Part shown: in pieces, positions 46,524-55,196 of the stretch
How the letters are laid out: each line of letters begins with the position of its first letter
Position numbering within the stretch: position 1 is the stretch's first letter
Assembly: GCF_000585995.1 (NCBI RefSeq)
Contig: NZ_CP007410.1
Location: 3,189,430 to 3,253,429 of the forward strand
DNA: 64,000 bases
Direction: 5' to 3'
Origin: Pseudomonas brassicacearum
GTDB taxonomy: Bacteria > Pseudomonadota > Gammaproteobacteria > Pseudomonadales > Pseudomonadaceae
Notes under the pieces: model-generated
The model's input: only the letters and a program-made list of their open reading frames with translations
Databases searched by the model: none
What the model was told of the DNA's origin: nothing
Made by a program: the position numbers and the translations under genes

Positions 46524-47444
46524 CTAATTCGCATCCAACCGGTAACCGGCCGGCAGTTCCGCCACAAACTCACCGACCACCTCCCGGGTCAGGCTGACGA
46601 TGTCTTCCACCCGTTCCATTCCCGCGCCGGTTCGCCAACTGGCCACGATATCCATCACCGATGGCAGCGGCACGCCGTCCACCAGGGTCAGTGTGCCCTG
46701 GGCCAGCTCGCCCAGGACCAACGCCGCCGGCATGGCGCCAATGCCAAAGCCGTCGCGAACCAGGCGGGTGATAGCCGATGCCGAGTTCACACAATTGATG
46801 CGCGGCGAGACAATGTTGGCCGAGTGCAGCAGGTTGAGGATGTCCTGGTGGGGCCGCGAGTTGCGCGAGAAGGTCACGATGCGTTCCTGGGACAGGTCCT
46901 CCAGCGACGCATAATGCCGGTCGTACACGGAGCCGGTGCGCACCACCCAGTGCATGGGGTAGCGGGTCAGCAGGGCGTTGCGCACGCTGTCGAGGCGCAG
47001 GATGTCGGTCTGGAAAATGATGTCCTGGTAGCCTTTCTCCAGTTGTGAGCACAGGTTGCTCGCGGTGTCGGCCGAGAGCTCGATTTCCAACGCCGGATAA
47101 CACGCCATCAGGCGGGTAACCAAAGGACTGAGCCAGGTGTGGATCACCGTATCCATTGCGCCAATGCGGATCCGGCCGCGCACCTGGCGAGGGTCCTTGA
47201 TCACCGCCTTCATGCCTTGCACGGTGTCCATGATGCGCTCGGCGTATTCCAGCACCCGCTGTCCTTCGGAGGTCAGCGATACACCCTTGGAGTCGCGCAC
47301 GAACAGGCGCACGCCCATTTCGTCTTCCAGGGCCGCGATTCGGCTGGAAATGGACGCCTGAGTGGTGAACAGCTTTTCCGCGGTGAGCCGAAAACTCTTC
47401 AGGCGGGCGACCCAGACGAAGGTTTCGAGAAACTTGATGTTCAC
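46524..47444 (-). CDS. LysR-family transcriptional regulator
   Basis: 306 residues. The N-terminal winged HTH ('MNIKFLETFVWVARLKSFRL', 'AEKLFTTQASISSRIAALED') is followed by a LysR substrate domain ('IRIGAMDTVIHTWLSPLVTR', 'RDGFGIGAMPAALVLGELA'). It is closely similar to the LysR protein at 48993-49940, so the two are paralogues. It lies downstream of the NTF2-like gene on the same strand. Confidence 0.92.
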   Translation of the reverse strand: MNIKFLETFVWVARLKSFRLTAEKLFTTQASISSRIAALEDEMGVRLFVRDSKGVSLTSEGQRVLEYAERIMDTVQGMKAVIKDPRQVRGRIRIGAMDTVIHTWLSPLVTRLMACYPALEIELSADTASNLCSQLEKGYQDIIFQTDILRLDSVRNALLTRYPMHWVVRTGSVYDRHYASLEDLSQERIVTFSRNSRPHQDILNLLHSANIVSPRINCVNSASAITRLVRDGFGIGAMPAALVLGELAQGTLTLVDGVPLPSVMDIVASWRTGAGMERVEDIVSLTREVVGEFVAELPAGYRLDAN

Positions 47445-47521
47445 GTAGGTCGGTTCCTTGAAGCAGTCATGAGGGTTGCTGAAAGCGTAGATGATGTACC
47501 GAGGTTGCCCGCGACGGCGGG

Positions 47522-48058
47522 CTACACCCTGGCCGTCACATACTGGATCACATCGTGAAGCTCGCTTGAATCCGGCACGTTGGTCGCAGTCGCTTCAGTG
47601 TTGCACCATGGATAATCCAGCCTCGATACCCACGCCATAATCGCCGGCAGATCGGTTGCCGGCAGGGTTTTCATGTGTTCGATGGTAATAGTCAATCGCT
47701 CGGCCAGTTTCGACGTCGGGTCGAACTGCCAGTCATACACGCCACACCCGACACGAGCCTCACCACTGTTCTTGTCCGACATCGCCACCAGCCATTTGCA
47801 CTGGAACACGTTGGCGTCCGTTGCCGGTGGGGCTCCCAGGCAAAACGTGTAGACGTTTTCGAAGGTCTGGCCAAAGCGCCTGACCAGCACATCGCCAATG
47901 GCGGCGCGGCCTTCAACGTGGTCGGGGAACGAGATAGAACCCGTGCGCACGATCATGTCCAGAATGGCTTCCGCCGCGAAGGCCTGGTCCAGCAGGTGAG
48001 GGCGGTTGCCGTCCTTGGCGGTTATGTACTGCTGAATCGACAGCTGAGGCGTATTCAT
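47522..48058 (-). CDS. NTF2-like (SnoaL-type) hypothetical protein
   Basis: 178 residues. The arrangement 'AAEAILDMIVRTGSISFPDH', 'GRAAIGDVLVRRFGQTFENV' and 'CGVYDWQFDPTSKLAERLTI' suggests an NTF2-fold protein; no closer family is recognised. It lies 40 bp downstream of the DUF1445 gene on the same strand and is likely co-transcribed. The role may be in the same catabolic route. Confidence 0.7.
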   Translation of the reverse strand: MNTPQLSIQQYITAKDGNRPHLLDQAFAAEAILDMIVRTGSISFPDHVEGRAAIGDVLVRRFGQTFENVYTFCLGAPPATDANVFQCKWLVAMSDKNSGEARVGCGVYDWQFDPTSKLAERLTITIEHMKTLPATDLPAIMAWVSRLDYPWCNTEATATNVPDSSELHDVIQYVTARV

Positions 48059-48098
48059 CGGGTGTCCTTATCAAGTTGAGCGCGGCCTCGTCCGAGGC

Positions 48099-48902
48099 TT
48101 ACAAATCACTGTTCCATAAATCCGTCACCAACATGCAGCCGGGGGCGTGGGTGATGCACAGCGGTGGGCGCGAGGCCTGGACCACCGATTGAGGCGTCAC
48201 ACCGCAGGCCCAGAACACCGGGATCTCGTCCGCTTCGACGGGCACGGCGTCGCCGTAATCCGGCTTGTCCAGGGACTGAATGCCAATCAGCGACGGATCA
48301 CCGATATGGACCGGTGCGCCATGGACATTGGGCATGCGGCCGGTGATCTGGATCGCCTGGATGGCGGCGGCGGCTTTCATCGGCCGCATGGTCACCACCA
48401 TTTTGCCAGACAGGCGAGCGGTGGGGCGTGTGTCGATGTTGGTCCGGAACATCGCGACGTTGCGTCCCAGATCAATGTGCCTGAGACGGATGCCTGCCTC
48501 CAGCAAGGGTTGCTCAAAAGAGAACGAGCAGCCAAGGGCGAAGGCCACCAGGTCGTCTTGCCACAGATGCTCGATGTCCTGCGGTTCCTCGGTCAACTCA
48601 CCGCGGCGATAAACCCGGTATTGAGGCACCTCATGACGGATATCGATGGGGGCGCCCAGGTTACGGAAAAACGGATCCCCAGGCTCGGTCACGTCGAGCA
48701 ACGGGCACGCCTGGCGGTTGAGGGTGCAATAGCGCAGGAACTCGTTGGCCCAGTCGCTGGGCAGAATCACGATATTGGCTTGTACCCGACCCTGGCCCAG
48801 GCCGCTGGTATGGCCCTGGTATTGGCCGGCGGCAATGTGTTGGCGCAGGGCGAGCGGGGCGCACTGCTGCAATTGTTCGAAGGACAGGGCGGGTTGACTC
48901 AT
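48099..48902 (-). CDS. Putative hydro-lyase, DUF1445 / D-glutamate cyclase-like family
   Basis: 267 residues. The segments '[20 protein letters not shown]', '[11 protein letters not shown]', '[20 protein letters not shown]' and '[11 protein letters not shown]' are conserved in the DUF1445 putative hydro-lyase family, some members of which are D-glutamate cyclases. ATG 48902 is chosen as the family start. The nearby OprD porin and MFS transporter suggest it processes an imported small acid (inference). Confidence 0.85.
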   Translation of the reverse strand: MSQPALSFEQLQQCAPLALRQHIAAGQYQGHTSGLGQGRVQANIVILPSDWANEFLRYCTLNRQACPLLDVTEPGDPFFRNLGAPIDIRHEVPQYRVYRRGELTEEPQDIEHLWQDDLVAFALGCSFSFEQPLLEAGIRLRHIDLGRNVAMFRTNIDTRPTARLSGKMVVTMRPMKAAAAIQAIQITGRMPNVHGAPVHIGDPSLIGIQSLDKPDYGDAVPVEADEIPVFWACGVTPQSVVQASRPPLCITHAPGCMLVTDLWNSDL

Positions 48903-48992
48903 CACGACATCTCCAAAAGTTCGTAGGTCTTTTTTAGAGAAGCGTGGCAATGCCGTCCAACAAGGAAAATTGGTACCCCCCACAACTAAAAG

Positions 48993-49940
48993 TTATTCCA
49001 GAGCCGGCGGACTGTTCAGGCCAGGCACCGCCACCATGCGTTGCGGCCCGACGTCGAGGGCATATTGGCCCACCACCTGGCGACTCATCTGAACGATGCG
49101 CTCGATCAGCTCCAGGCCCACGCCGGCGCGCCACGAAGCCACGACATGCAGCTGGGGCAGGGCAGTGCCGGGCTCGAGCTGGATCAACTCGCCGCTGGCC
49201 AGGGGCTTGGCCACCAGCGCGGCGGGCAAGGCGCCAATACCAAAGCCGTCGCGTATCAGCCGGGTCATGGCCGAGACCGAGTTGACGCAACTGACCCGCG
49301 GCGCGCCGACGCCATGGGCGTACAACAGATTGAGCACGTCCTGATGAGGTCGCGAGTGTTTGACGAAGGTGATGATACGCTCGCTGGCCATCTCGAGCAG
49401 CGACGCATAGGGCCGGGCATAGATCGAGTGGCTGGCGGCGATCCAGTGCATGGGATAGTGCCCGAGCTCAAGGTTACGCACGCTTTCGTGGCGGATCAGG
49501 TCAGTCTGGAACACGATGTCCAGGTAACCTTTTTGCAGTTGCTCGCAGAGATTGCGCGCAGCGTCGGCGGTGATTTCGATTTCCACGCTGGGGAAGGCCT
49601 GCATCAGCATCGACATCAACGGACTGAGCCAGGTGTGAATCACGGTATCCATCACGCCGATACGCACCAGGCCTTGCTGCGGGCTGGTGGTGTCCAGTGA
49701 CTGCTTCAACGCACGTTGGACTTCGAGCATCTGTTCGGCGTAGTCGAGCACCTTGAGGCCTTCAGGCGTCAGCGAAACCCCGCGCGAATCCCGCACGAAC
49801 AGGCGCAGGCCCAATTCCTCTTCCAACGAAGCGATCCGGCTGGAGATCGCGGCCTGGGTGCTGAACATTTTTTCGGCGGTGAGACTGAAGCTTTGCAGCC
49901 GGGCAACCCAGACGAAGGTTTCGAGGAATTTGAGATTCAT
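48993..49940 (-). CDS. LysR-family transcriptional regulator
   Basis: 315 residues. Winged HTH ('MNLKFLETFVWVARLQSFSL', 'AEKMFSTQAAISSRIASLEE') and LysR substrate domain ('RIGVMDTVIHTWLSPLMSML', 'RDGFGIGALPAALVAKPLAS'). It is a paralogue of the regulator at 46524-47444. It is transcribed divergently from the MFS gene with a 242-bp intergenic region, the usual setting for LysR control of the divergent gene. ATG 49940 is chosen; upstream extension to 50012 has no support. Confidence 0.92.
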   Translation of the reverse strand: MNLKFLETFVWVARLQSFSLTAEKMFSTQAAISSRIASLEEELGLRLFVRDSRGVSLTPEGLKVLDYAEQMLEVQRALKQSLDTTSPQQGLVRIGVMDTVIHTWLSPLMSMLMQAFPSVEIEITADAARNLCEQLQKGYLDIVFQTDLIRHESVRNLELGHYPMHWIAASHSIYARPYASLLEMASERIITFVKHSRPHQDVLNLLYAHGVGAPRVSCVNSVSAMTRLIRDGFGIGALPAALVAKPLASGELIQLEPGTALPQLHVVASWRAGVGLELIERIVQMSRQVVGQYALDVGPQRMVAVPGLNSPPALE

Positions 49941-50182
49941 GGCGGCTCTCTTGGCGCGTGTGGTTCTTATGTTTGCAATTGTTACTCCAGATCGGGCCAC
50001 AGGACGCATCAAATTTTCTTATGTCCGATCTCGCTTTTTTCCCGTTTGACGCTGCCCGGATTCGCCGCAAAGAATCCTCTCCACGACGCAGGCCACTGCG
50101 TCTGCATCCCCAACGACACCGCCTTCACAAAAAAATAACGAGGCGTGTCCGTCATCTTCGCTTGCTGCCGCAGGAACCTCCC

Positions 50183-51478
50183 ATGGAAAAGACCATGACT
50201 GACTGCGTACCGACAGAGACAGGCCGCACCGGCCCGTTCAGCTGGTATGGCCCTTTGTCGAAAAATGAAAAGCGCACTTTCTGGAGTTGCAAGATCGGCT
50301 ATGCCCTGGACGGCATGGATACGCAAATGCTGAGTTTTGTCATTCCGACCCTGATCGCGACCTGGGGCATTTCCAAGGGCGATGCCGGGCTGATTGGCAC
50401 CTGTACGCTGCTTGCCTCGGCAGCGGGCGGTTGGATCGCCGGGATCTTGTCCGACCGCATCGGCCGGGTACGAACCCTGCAGTTGACGGTGCTGTGGTTC
50501 GCATTTTTTACCTTCTTGTGTGGGCTGGCGCAGAACTACGAGCAATTGCTGGTAGCCCGGACTTTGATGGGCTTTGGCTTTGGGGGTGAATGGACGGCGG
50601 GCGCGGTGTTGATCGGGGAGGTGATTCGCTCACAGGATCGCGGTAAAGCAGTGGGCATGGTGCAGGCCGGTTGGGCGCTGGGGTGGGGACTGACGGCGCT
50701 GCTCTATGCCGGGCTGTTCAGCTTTCTACCACCAGAAGACGCCTGGCGAGTTTTATTCATGATCGGGTTGGTTCCGGCGCTGTTTGTGCTGGTGATTCGC
50801 CGGCTGGTCAAGGAGTCCGATACGTTTGAGCACGCGGTGCGCGAGCGTACCGCCAGGCCCGAGCAGGATTCGCGGTGGGCGTTTTTCGAGATCTTTGCGC
50901 CGCGGATGCTCAGCACCACGTTGCGCGCCTCGTTGTTGACCACCGGCGCGTTGGGCGGCTACTACGCGATCACCACCTGGTTACCGACGTACCTGAAAAC
51001 CGAACGCGGCCTGAGTGTTCTCGGCACCGGGGGGTATCTGGCGATGGTGATCGTCGGTTCCTACATCGGCTACGTGACCAGTGCGTTGCTAACCGATGCC
51101 ATCGGTCGCAAGAAGAACTTCATCCTGTTCGCTGTCGGGTCCATGGCCATCGTCCTGGCCTATACGCAACTCCCCATCGATAACACTTGGATGCTCTGGT
51201 TGGGCTTTCCACTAGGCTTCTTTGCTTCAGGCATCTTCGCCGGCATGGGCGCATTCCTGACCGAGCTGTTTCCCACCCGTATGCGTGGGTCGGGGCAGGG
51301 GTTCTGTTACAACGCCGGGCGTTCCATTGCAGCGCTGTTCCCATTGTTCATCGGTGCGCTGAGCAACACCTTGCCGATCGGTACCGGGATCGGCGTGTTT
51401 GCCGCTGGCGCCTATGGTGTGGTGATTCTGGCCGCGTTGAGCTTGCCGGAGACTCGCGGTCGACAGCTCGAATCCTGA
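50183..51478 (+). CDS. MFS transporter (sugar/acid:proton symporter type)
   Basis: 431 residues with 12 predicted helices. Motif A ('GILSDRIGRVRTLQ') and its repeat ('LLTDAIGRKKNF') and the helix-4/5 'RTLMGFGFGGEWTAGAVLIG' place it in the MFS group of acid and sugar importers (MHS/AAHS-like). Substrate unknown. ATG 50183 has AGGA upstream. The divergent LysR probably controls it, and an OprD porin follows, so outer- and inner-membrane uptake steps are linked. Confidence 0.87.
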   Translation: MEKTMTDCVPTETGRTGPFSWYGPLSKNEKRTFWSCKIGYALDGMDTQMLSFVIPTLIATWGISKGDAGLIGTCTLLASAAGGWIAGILSDRIGRVRTLQLTVLWFAFFTFLCGLAQNYEQLLVARTLMGFGFGGEWTAGAVLIGEVIRSQDRGKAVGMVQAGWALGWGLTALLYAGLFSFLPPEDAWRVLFMIGLVPALFVLVIRRLVKESDTFEHAVRERTARPEQDSRWAFFEIFAPRMLSTTLRASLLTTGALGGYYAITTWLPTYLKTERGLSVLGTGGYLAMVIVGSYIGYVTSALLTDAIGRKKNFILFAVGSMAIVLAYTQLPIDNTWMLWLGFPLGFFASGIFAGMGAFLTELFPTRMRGSGQGFCYNAGRSIAALFPLFIGALSNTLPIGTGIGVFAAGAYGVVILAALSLPETRGRQLES

Positions 51479-51486
51479 CCGTCCAA

Positions 51487-51513
51487 GACGCCTGGGCCGA
51501 TTGCCCAGGCGTC
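51487..51513. terminator. Perfect hairpin between the MFS gene and the porin gene
   Basis: GACGCCTGGGC (51487-51497), a five-nt loop and GCCCAGGCGTC (51503-51513) make an uninterrupted 11-bp stem 9 nt after the MFS stop. There is no T-run, so it may attenuate, or stabilise the mRNA, rather than stop transcription outright. Confidence 0.5.
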
Positions 51514-51600
51514 GCCAACAACCTTCCAAAAACAACAACCATCGGACGCGATCGCAACGCCCCCGAGCGGGTTCGCTCGCGCCCATAAAAGGAGCACATC

Positions 51601-52842
51601 ATGCGACGTTTCACCTCCACGCCATGGGTTTATACCCCGGTCGGTACCTTGCTCGGCTTGAGCCTCATCGGCGTGCCGAGTGCCCAGGCTGATTTCATCG
51701 CCGACAGCAAAGGCAGCCTGGAAGCCCGCAACTTCTACTTCAACCGCGACTTCCGTCAGGAAGGTGCGCGGGACAAGGCCGAAGAATGGGCACAGGGTTT
51801 TCTGTTGCGGATCGAGTCCGGATACACCGCCGGGACCGTGGGTTTTGGCCTCGATGCCTTGGGCATGGCCGGTTTCAAGCTGGACTCCGGTGGCGGCACG
51901 GCGGGAACCAATCTGTTGCCCGCGGATTTGTCCGGCGGTTCTCAAGATCGCTATGGCGAACTGGGCCTGACCGCCAAGGCGCGCATCTCCAATAGCGTCC
52001 TGAAGTTGGGGACGCTGCAAATCAAAGACCCCGCGGTGAGTTCCAACGATACGCGTCTGCTTCCAGGAACCTTCAAGGGTGGGCTGCTGAGTGTGCAGGA
52101 GATCGATCGTTTGAAGCTGACCGCCGGGCAACTCACCCAGATCAACTTTGTCGACTCCACCGACTATCAGGACATGACCGCCAACCGAATCGGCGGAACC
52201 AGCGACAAGTTCCAGTTCGCCGGCGCGGACTACCAGTTCCTGCCGAACCTCACGGCGCAATACCGATATGGCAAGCTGGAAAATATCTACCAGCAAAACT
52301 ACCTTGGCTTCGTCCACACCCTGGACCTGGGAGCAGGGCAGGCGCTCAAGAGCGACGTACGCTATTCGCGCAGTACCGAAGACGGCAACTTCCGTGATAT
52401 CGACAACCAAGCCTTCGGCGCCCTGTTTACCTACAGCCTCGGTGGGCATGCGCTGGGCCTGGGCTATCAACGCATGAGTGGCGACGATCCGTTTCCCTAT
52501 ATCAGTCGCAGCGATCCATACCTGGTCAACTTCGTGCAGATTGGCGACTTCGCCAACATCGACGAACGTTCCTGGCAAGCCCGCTATGACTACAACTTTG
52601 CGGCATTGGGCGTGCCGGGGTTGACCTTCATGACCCGCTACATTTCAGGCGACAACGTGCAACGCGCCGCGCCGGGAGAGGGCAAGGAGTGGGAACGTAA
52701 CACTGACATTGCCTATGTAGTGCAGGACGGAAAGTTGAAGGGGTTGGGTGTCAAATGGCGCAATGCCTCGGTGCGCTCGAACTTTGGGAATGATCTGGAT
52801 GAGAATCGGTTGATCGTCAGTTATACGGTTGCGCTTTGGTGA
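51601..52842 (+). CDS. OprD-family outer-membrane porin
   Basis: 413 residues. A signal peptide (about 1-30, ending SAQA) and the family opening 'GSLEARNFYFNRDFRQEGAR' are followed by an 18-strand-type barrel ending VSYTVALW (C-terminal aromatic residue). OprD porins give substrate-specific entry of acids and amino acids in Pseudomonas. It lies 122 bp downstream of the MFS transporter and probably handles the same substrate. Confidence 0.93.
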   Translation: MRRFTSTPWVYTPVGTLLGLSLIGVPSAQADFIADSKGSLEARNFYFNRDFRQEGARDKAEEWAQGFLLRIESGYTAGTVGFGLDALGMAGFKLDSGGGTAGTNLLPADLSGGSQDRYGELGLTAKARISNSVLKLGTLQIKDPAVSSNDTRLLPGTFKGGLLSVQEIDRLKLTAGQLTQINFVDSTDYQDMTANRIGGTSDKFQFAGADYQFLPNLTAQYRYGKLENIYQQNYLGFVHTLDLGAGQALKSDVRYSRSTEDGNFRDIDNQAFGALFTYSLGGHALGLGYQRMSGDDPFPYISRSDPYLVNFVQIGDFANIDERSWQARYDYNFAALGVPGLTFMTRYISGDNVQRAAPGEGKEWERNTDIAYVVQDGKLKGLGVKWRNASVRSNFGNDLDENRLIVSYTVALW

Positions 52843-52850
52843 GGTTTTTC

Positions 52851-52879
52851 AATAACGCCACTCGTTGAGTGGCGTTATT
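52851..52879. terminator. Hairpin terminator after oprD-type gene
   Basis: AATAACGCCACTC and GAGTGGCGTTATT form a perfect 13-bp stem with a 3-nt loop, 8 nt after the stop. The A-rich and T-rich stem ends can serve as the U-tract. Confidence 0.7.
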
Positions 52880-53589
52880 GCAGATCCATCGCACGGGGGA
52901 CTTGTGGTCAAAGCGGACGCTCAAGAAACAACAAGCGTGCCGCCAACGCAGCCATGACCCCGGCGAAACCATACGTCCCTAGACGCCTTGAAATCCTGCC
53001 GCTGAACAGTTTTGCCCTTAGCTGTCCGGCAAAACGACGGCAACCACGAATAGATAGAGATTGGCTGTATCCGGCATGGAGGTACTCCAAGAGATGAGCC
53101 ACGACGGTAAGCGAACTGTTGAGCGGGACACATCGTGCCGATGGAAACCGAAAACCTGATCAACGTACGACCTTGAGTGAAACTGACTCGGTGCCAAAGC
53201 ACTGGAGGATATTGAACGCAGGAGCCGCATGCGCCAGTTCCTGGCTCAAAATCTGGTGGGTGACCAGGCAGAAACCGTAATATGTTGTTGCGTGTAATGT
53301 ATATTATGTTAAACGAGATGTTTATGGCGGACGATTCGGATACTGATTGCCAGACTTCTTTCTTGCGGGACCAACTAGCCCACACGAAACCATTAGTGTG
53401 TACCCATACCTCTCGCCGCTCATGCTTTGCCGGCTTGGTAACATGGTCGTAGGGTTCATCAAGCATCAACATGGGATAGCCAAAGATCCCCCATGAGTCC
53501 AGCGCTGATGCCCACCGCAATCTCAAGCAAATCCCACTGCCCGCCAAAGATATGATCACGCTTACGACGTTTAAAGGGTTGATCATTTC
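52880..53589. other. Gene-poor, lower-GC stretch before the biosynthetic cluster
   Basis: About 710 bp with no convincing gene. Minus-strand frames at 52908-53102 and 52921-53586 lack a ribosome site, recognisable domain and family. An AT-rich patch (about 53275-53330, with ATGTATATTATG) could hold the promoter of the cluster that starts at 53590. The stretch looks like a boundary of transferred DNA, possibly with remnants of older genes. Confidence 0.4.
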
Positions 53590-53895
53590 ATGAGCGTTCC
53601 ATCAGAAACGACACGGGCATTCATACTTTCTTCGCTGCAAAACATCGGAGTCGCTCAGGACAAGCTCCAAGCCATCAATCACGGTGCTGAAATCTACGGT
53701 CCGCAGGGATTATTGGATTCGATACATCTAGTTGGTCTTATTTCAGTCATCGGTGAATGGGTCGACAACTGCGAAGGCAATGCTGAGAGTTTCTTCGATA
53801 TTCTCGATGATGATCTGTTTGATAATTTTAAAGATATCAACCGAATCGAGTCGCTATTGAATGGAAAATTCGGCCATGTCAGCTTTAGCTCCTGA
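53590..53895 (+). CDS. Acyl carrier protein-like
   Basis: 101 residues, a little longer than usual carrier proteins. The phosphopantetheine site is the Ser in 'GLLDSIHLVGLI' (LDS motif, about residue 44), followed by an acidic helix and 'FFDILDDDLFDNFKDINRIE'. It should carry an acyl or aminoacyl group as a thioester. It is the first gene of the overlapping cluster; its 3' end overlaps the decarboxylase gene by about 35 nt. No modular neighbour is present, so it is a discrete carrier. Confidence 0.82.
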   Translation: MSVPSETTRAFILSSLQNIGVAQDKLQAINHGAEIYGPQGLLDSIHLVGLISVIGEWVDNCEGNAESFFDILDDDLFDNFKDINRIESLLNGKFGHVSFSS

Positions 53896-55186
53896 TAGTC
53901 AATACATCCACACCGACAAGATCGAAGGCGTGTCCTATCATCTTCTGGCGGATAAGGTGCCCACGCCTTTCTATGCGTACAGCGCCACGCAGATAAAAGC
54001 AGACTTTGCCGAGCTTAAACGCACCCTTCCCCAAGGCATCGATTATTTCTATTCCCTCAAGGCCAACCCGAATAAAACGCTGATTGCTCTATTGCATCAG
54101 GCCGGAACGGGCTGCGAAGTGTGTTCCCTGGTGGAACTGGAGATTGCATTGCGCCAAGGTGTAGCCCCCGGCGATATTATTTTCGTCGGGCCGGGCAAAC
54201 ACATCAATGAACTAACGCAATGCTGCCTTGCCGGCATTAAAGCCGTGGTGGTGGAATCCATCGAAGAAATGCATTTGCTCAATGATATTGCCGCTGGCCT
54301 GGGTGTGGTCCAGAACATCGCGCTGCGTATCAATCCCGACTTCACCGGCGAAAAAGCCAAGTTGGTAATGAGCGGCAAGCCCCGGCAATTTGGCATCGAT
54401 GAACAACTTCTACCGCAGGCATTTGCTGTTCTCGGGCAGCTTGTGCAACTGCGCCTGGCGGGGATTCATATTTATCTTGGTACCCGTATTCTTGATTGGC
54501 AGGCCCTTGCCAACAACACGCAAAACATCCTGGCACTGGCTGCCACGCTTCAGCAGGATTATGAAATAGACCTCGACTTCGTGGATGTCGGTGGTGGCTT
54601 TGGCGTGCGTTATTTCGACAAAGAAAAGGCACTCGACCTGGCCGCCCTGGGCGAGGCCCTCCTCCCTGTGGTGAACGACTACTGTCAGCGTTTTCCGCGC
54701 TGCAAGATCGTTATCGAGCTTGGCCGCTTCTTGGTTGCGCGCGCAGGCATCTTTGTCACTCGGGTCAACTACCTCAAGCCATCCCGTGATGAGTGGTTTG
54801 CCGTATGTGACGGCGGTGCCAACTGCCACGGCAGTGCGGCTGGCATCAATTCCTTGATCCGCCGCAATTTTCCGATGGCGCGTCTTGGCCCGCCCCGGCG
54901 CAACGATGATCAGCACCGCTATCAAGTGACCGGTCCCCTGTGCACGCCCACTGATTTATTGGGCGAAAACGTCATGCTGGCCGAGCTTCGTTCGGGGGAT
55001 CTGATCGGCATCGGGCATTCCGGCGCCTATGGTGCCAGCGCATCACCGGTGAGCTTTTTAAGTTTCGGGCATCCGGCAGAAGTACTTGTCGAAAATGACC
55101 AAGCTTTTCTGATCCGCACGGCGGACAGCGTAGACACCCTGCTGGCTCCCCAGGTGTACCAATGTTTATCCCTGGCCCACGGTTGA
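53861..55186 (+). CDS. PLP-dependent decarboxylase (DAP/ornithine decarboxylase fold)
   Basis: 441 residues. The PLP Lys lies in 'YFYSLKANPNKTLI' (about residue 69). Further conserved parts are 'GIHIYLGTRILDW' (His normally followed by GS), 'DVGGGFGVRY', ELGRFLVA and the C-terminal 'CDGGANCHG' and YGASASP. This is the fold-III decarboxylase group that includes enzymes acting on carrier-bound amino acids, such as VinO in beta-amino-acid pathways. The start at 53861 (or 53876) lies inside the carrier-protein gene. Free or carrier-bound substrate cannot be told. Confidence 0.85.
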   Translation: MENSAMSALAPDSQYIHTDKIEGVSYHLLADKVPTPFYAYSATQIKADFAELKRTLPQGIDYFYSLKANPNKTLIALLHQAGTGCEVCSLVELEIALRQGVAPGDIIFVGPGKHINELTQCCLAGIKAVVVESIEEMHLLNDIAAGLGVVQNIALRINPDFTGEKAKLVMSGKPRQFGIDEQLLPQAFAVLGQLVQLRLAGIHIYLGTRILDWQALANNTQNILALAATLQQDYEIDLDFVDVGGGFGVRYFDKEKALDLAALGEALLPVVNDYCQRFPRCKIVIELGRFLVARAGIFVTRVNYLKPSRDEWFAVCDGGANCHGSAAGINSLIRRNFPMARLGPPRRNDDQHRYQVTGPLCTPTDLLGENVMLAELRSGDLIGIGHSGAYGASASPVSFLSFGHPAEVLVENDQAFLIRTADSVDTLLAPQVYQCLSLAHG

Positions 55187-55196
55187 AGGAATCGCC

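Noticed and set aside
52908..53102. 64-codon minus-strand frame with a hydrophobic C-terminus
   Set aside because: It could be a small protein, but there is no ribosome site or recognised family. Evidence is too thin.
52921..53586. 221-codon frame on the minus strand before the biosynthetic cluster
   Set aside because: No family, no ribosome site, irregular composition; it may be degenerate DNA. Not reported as a gene.
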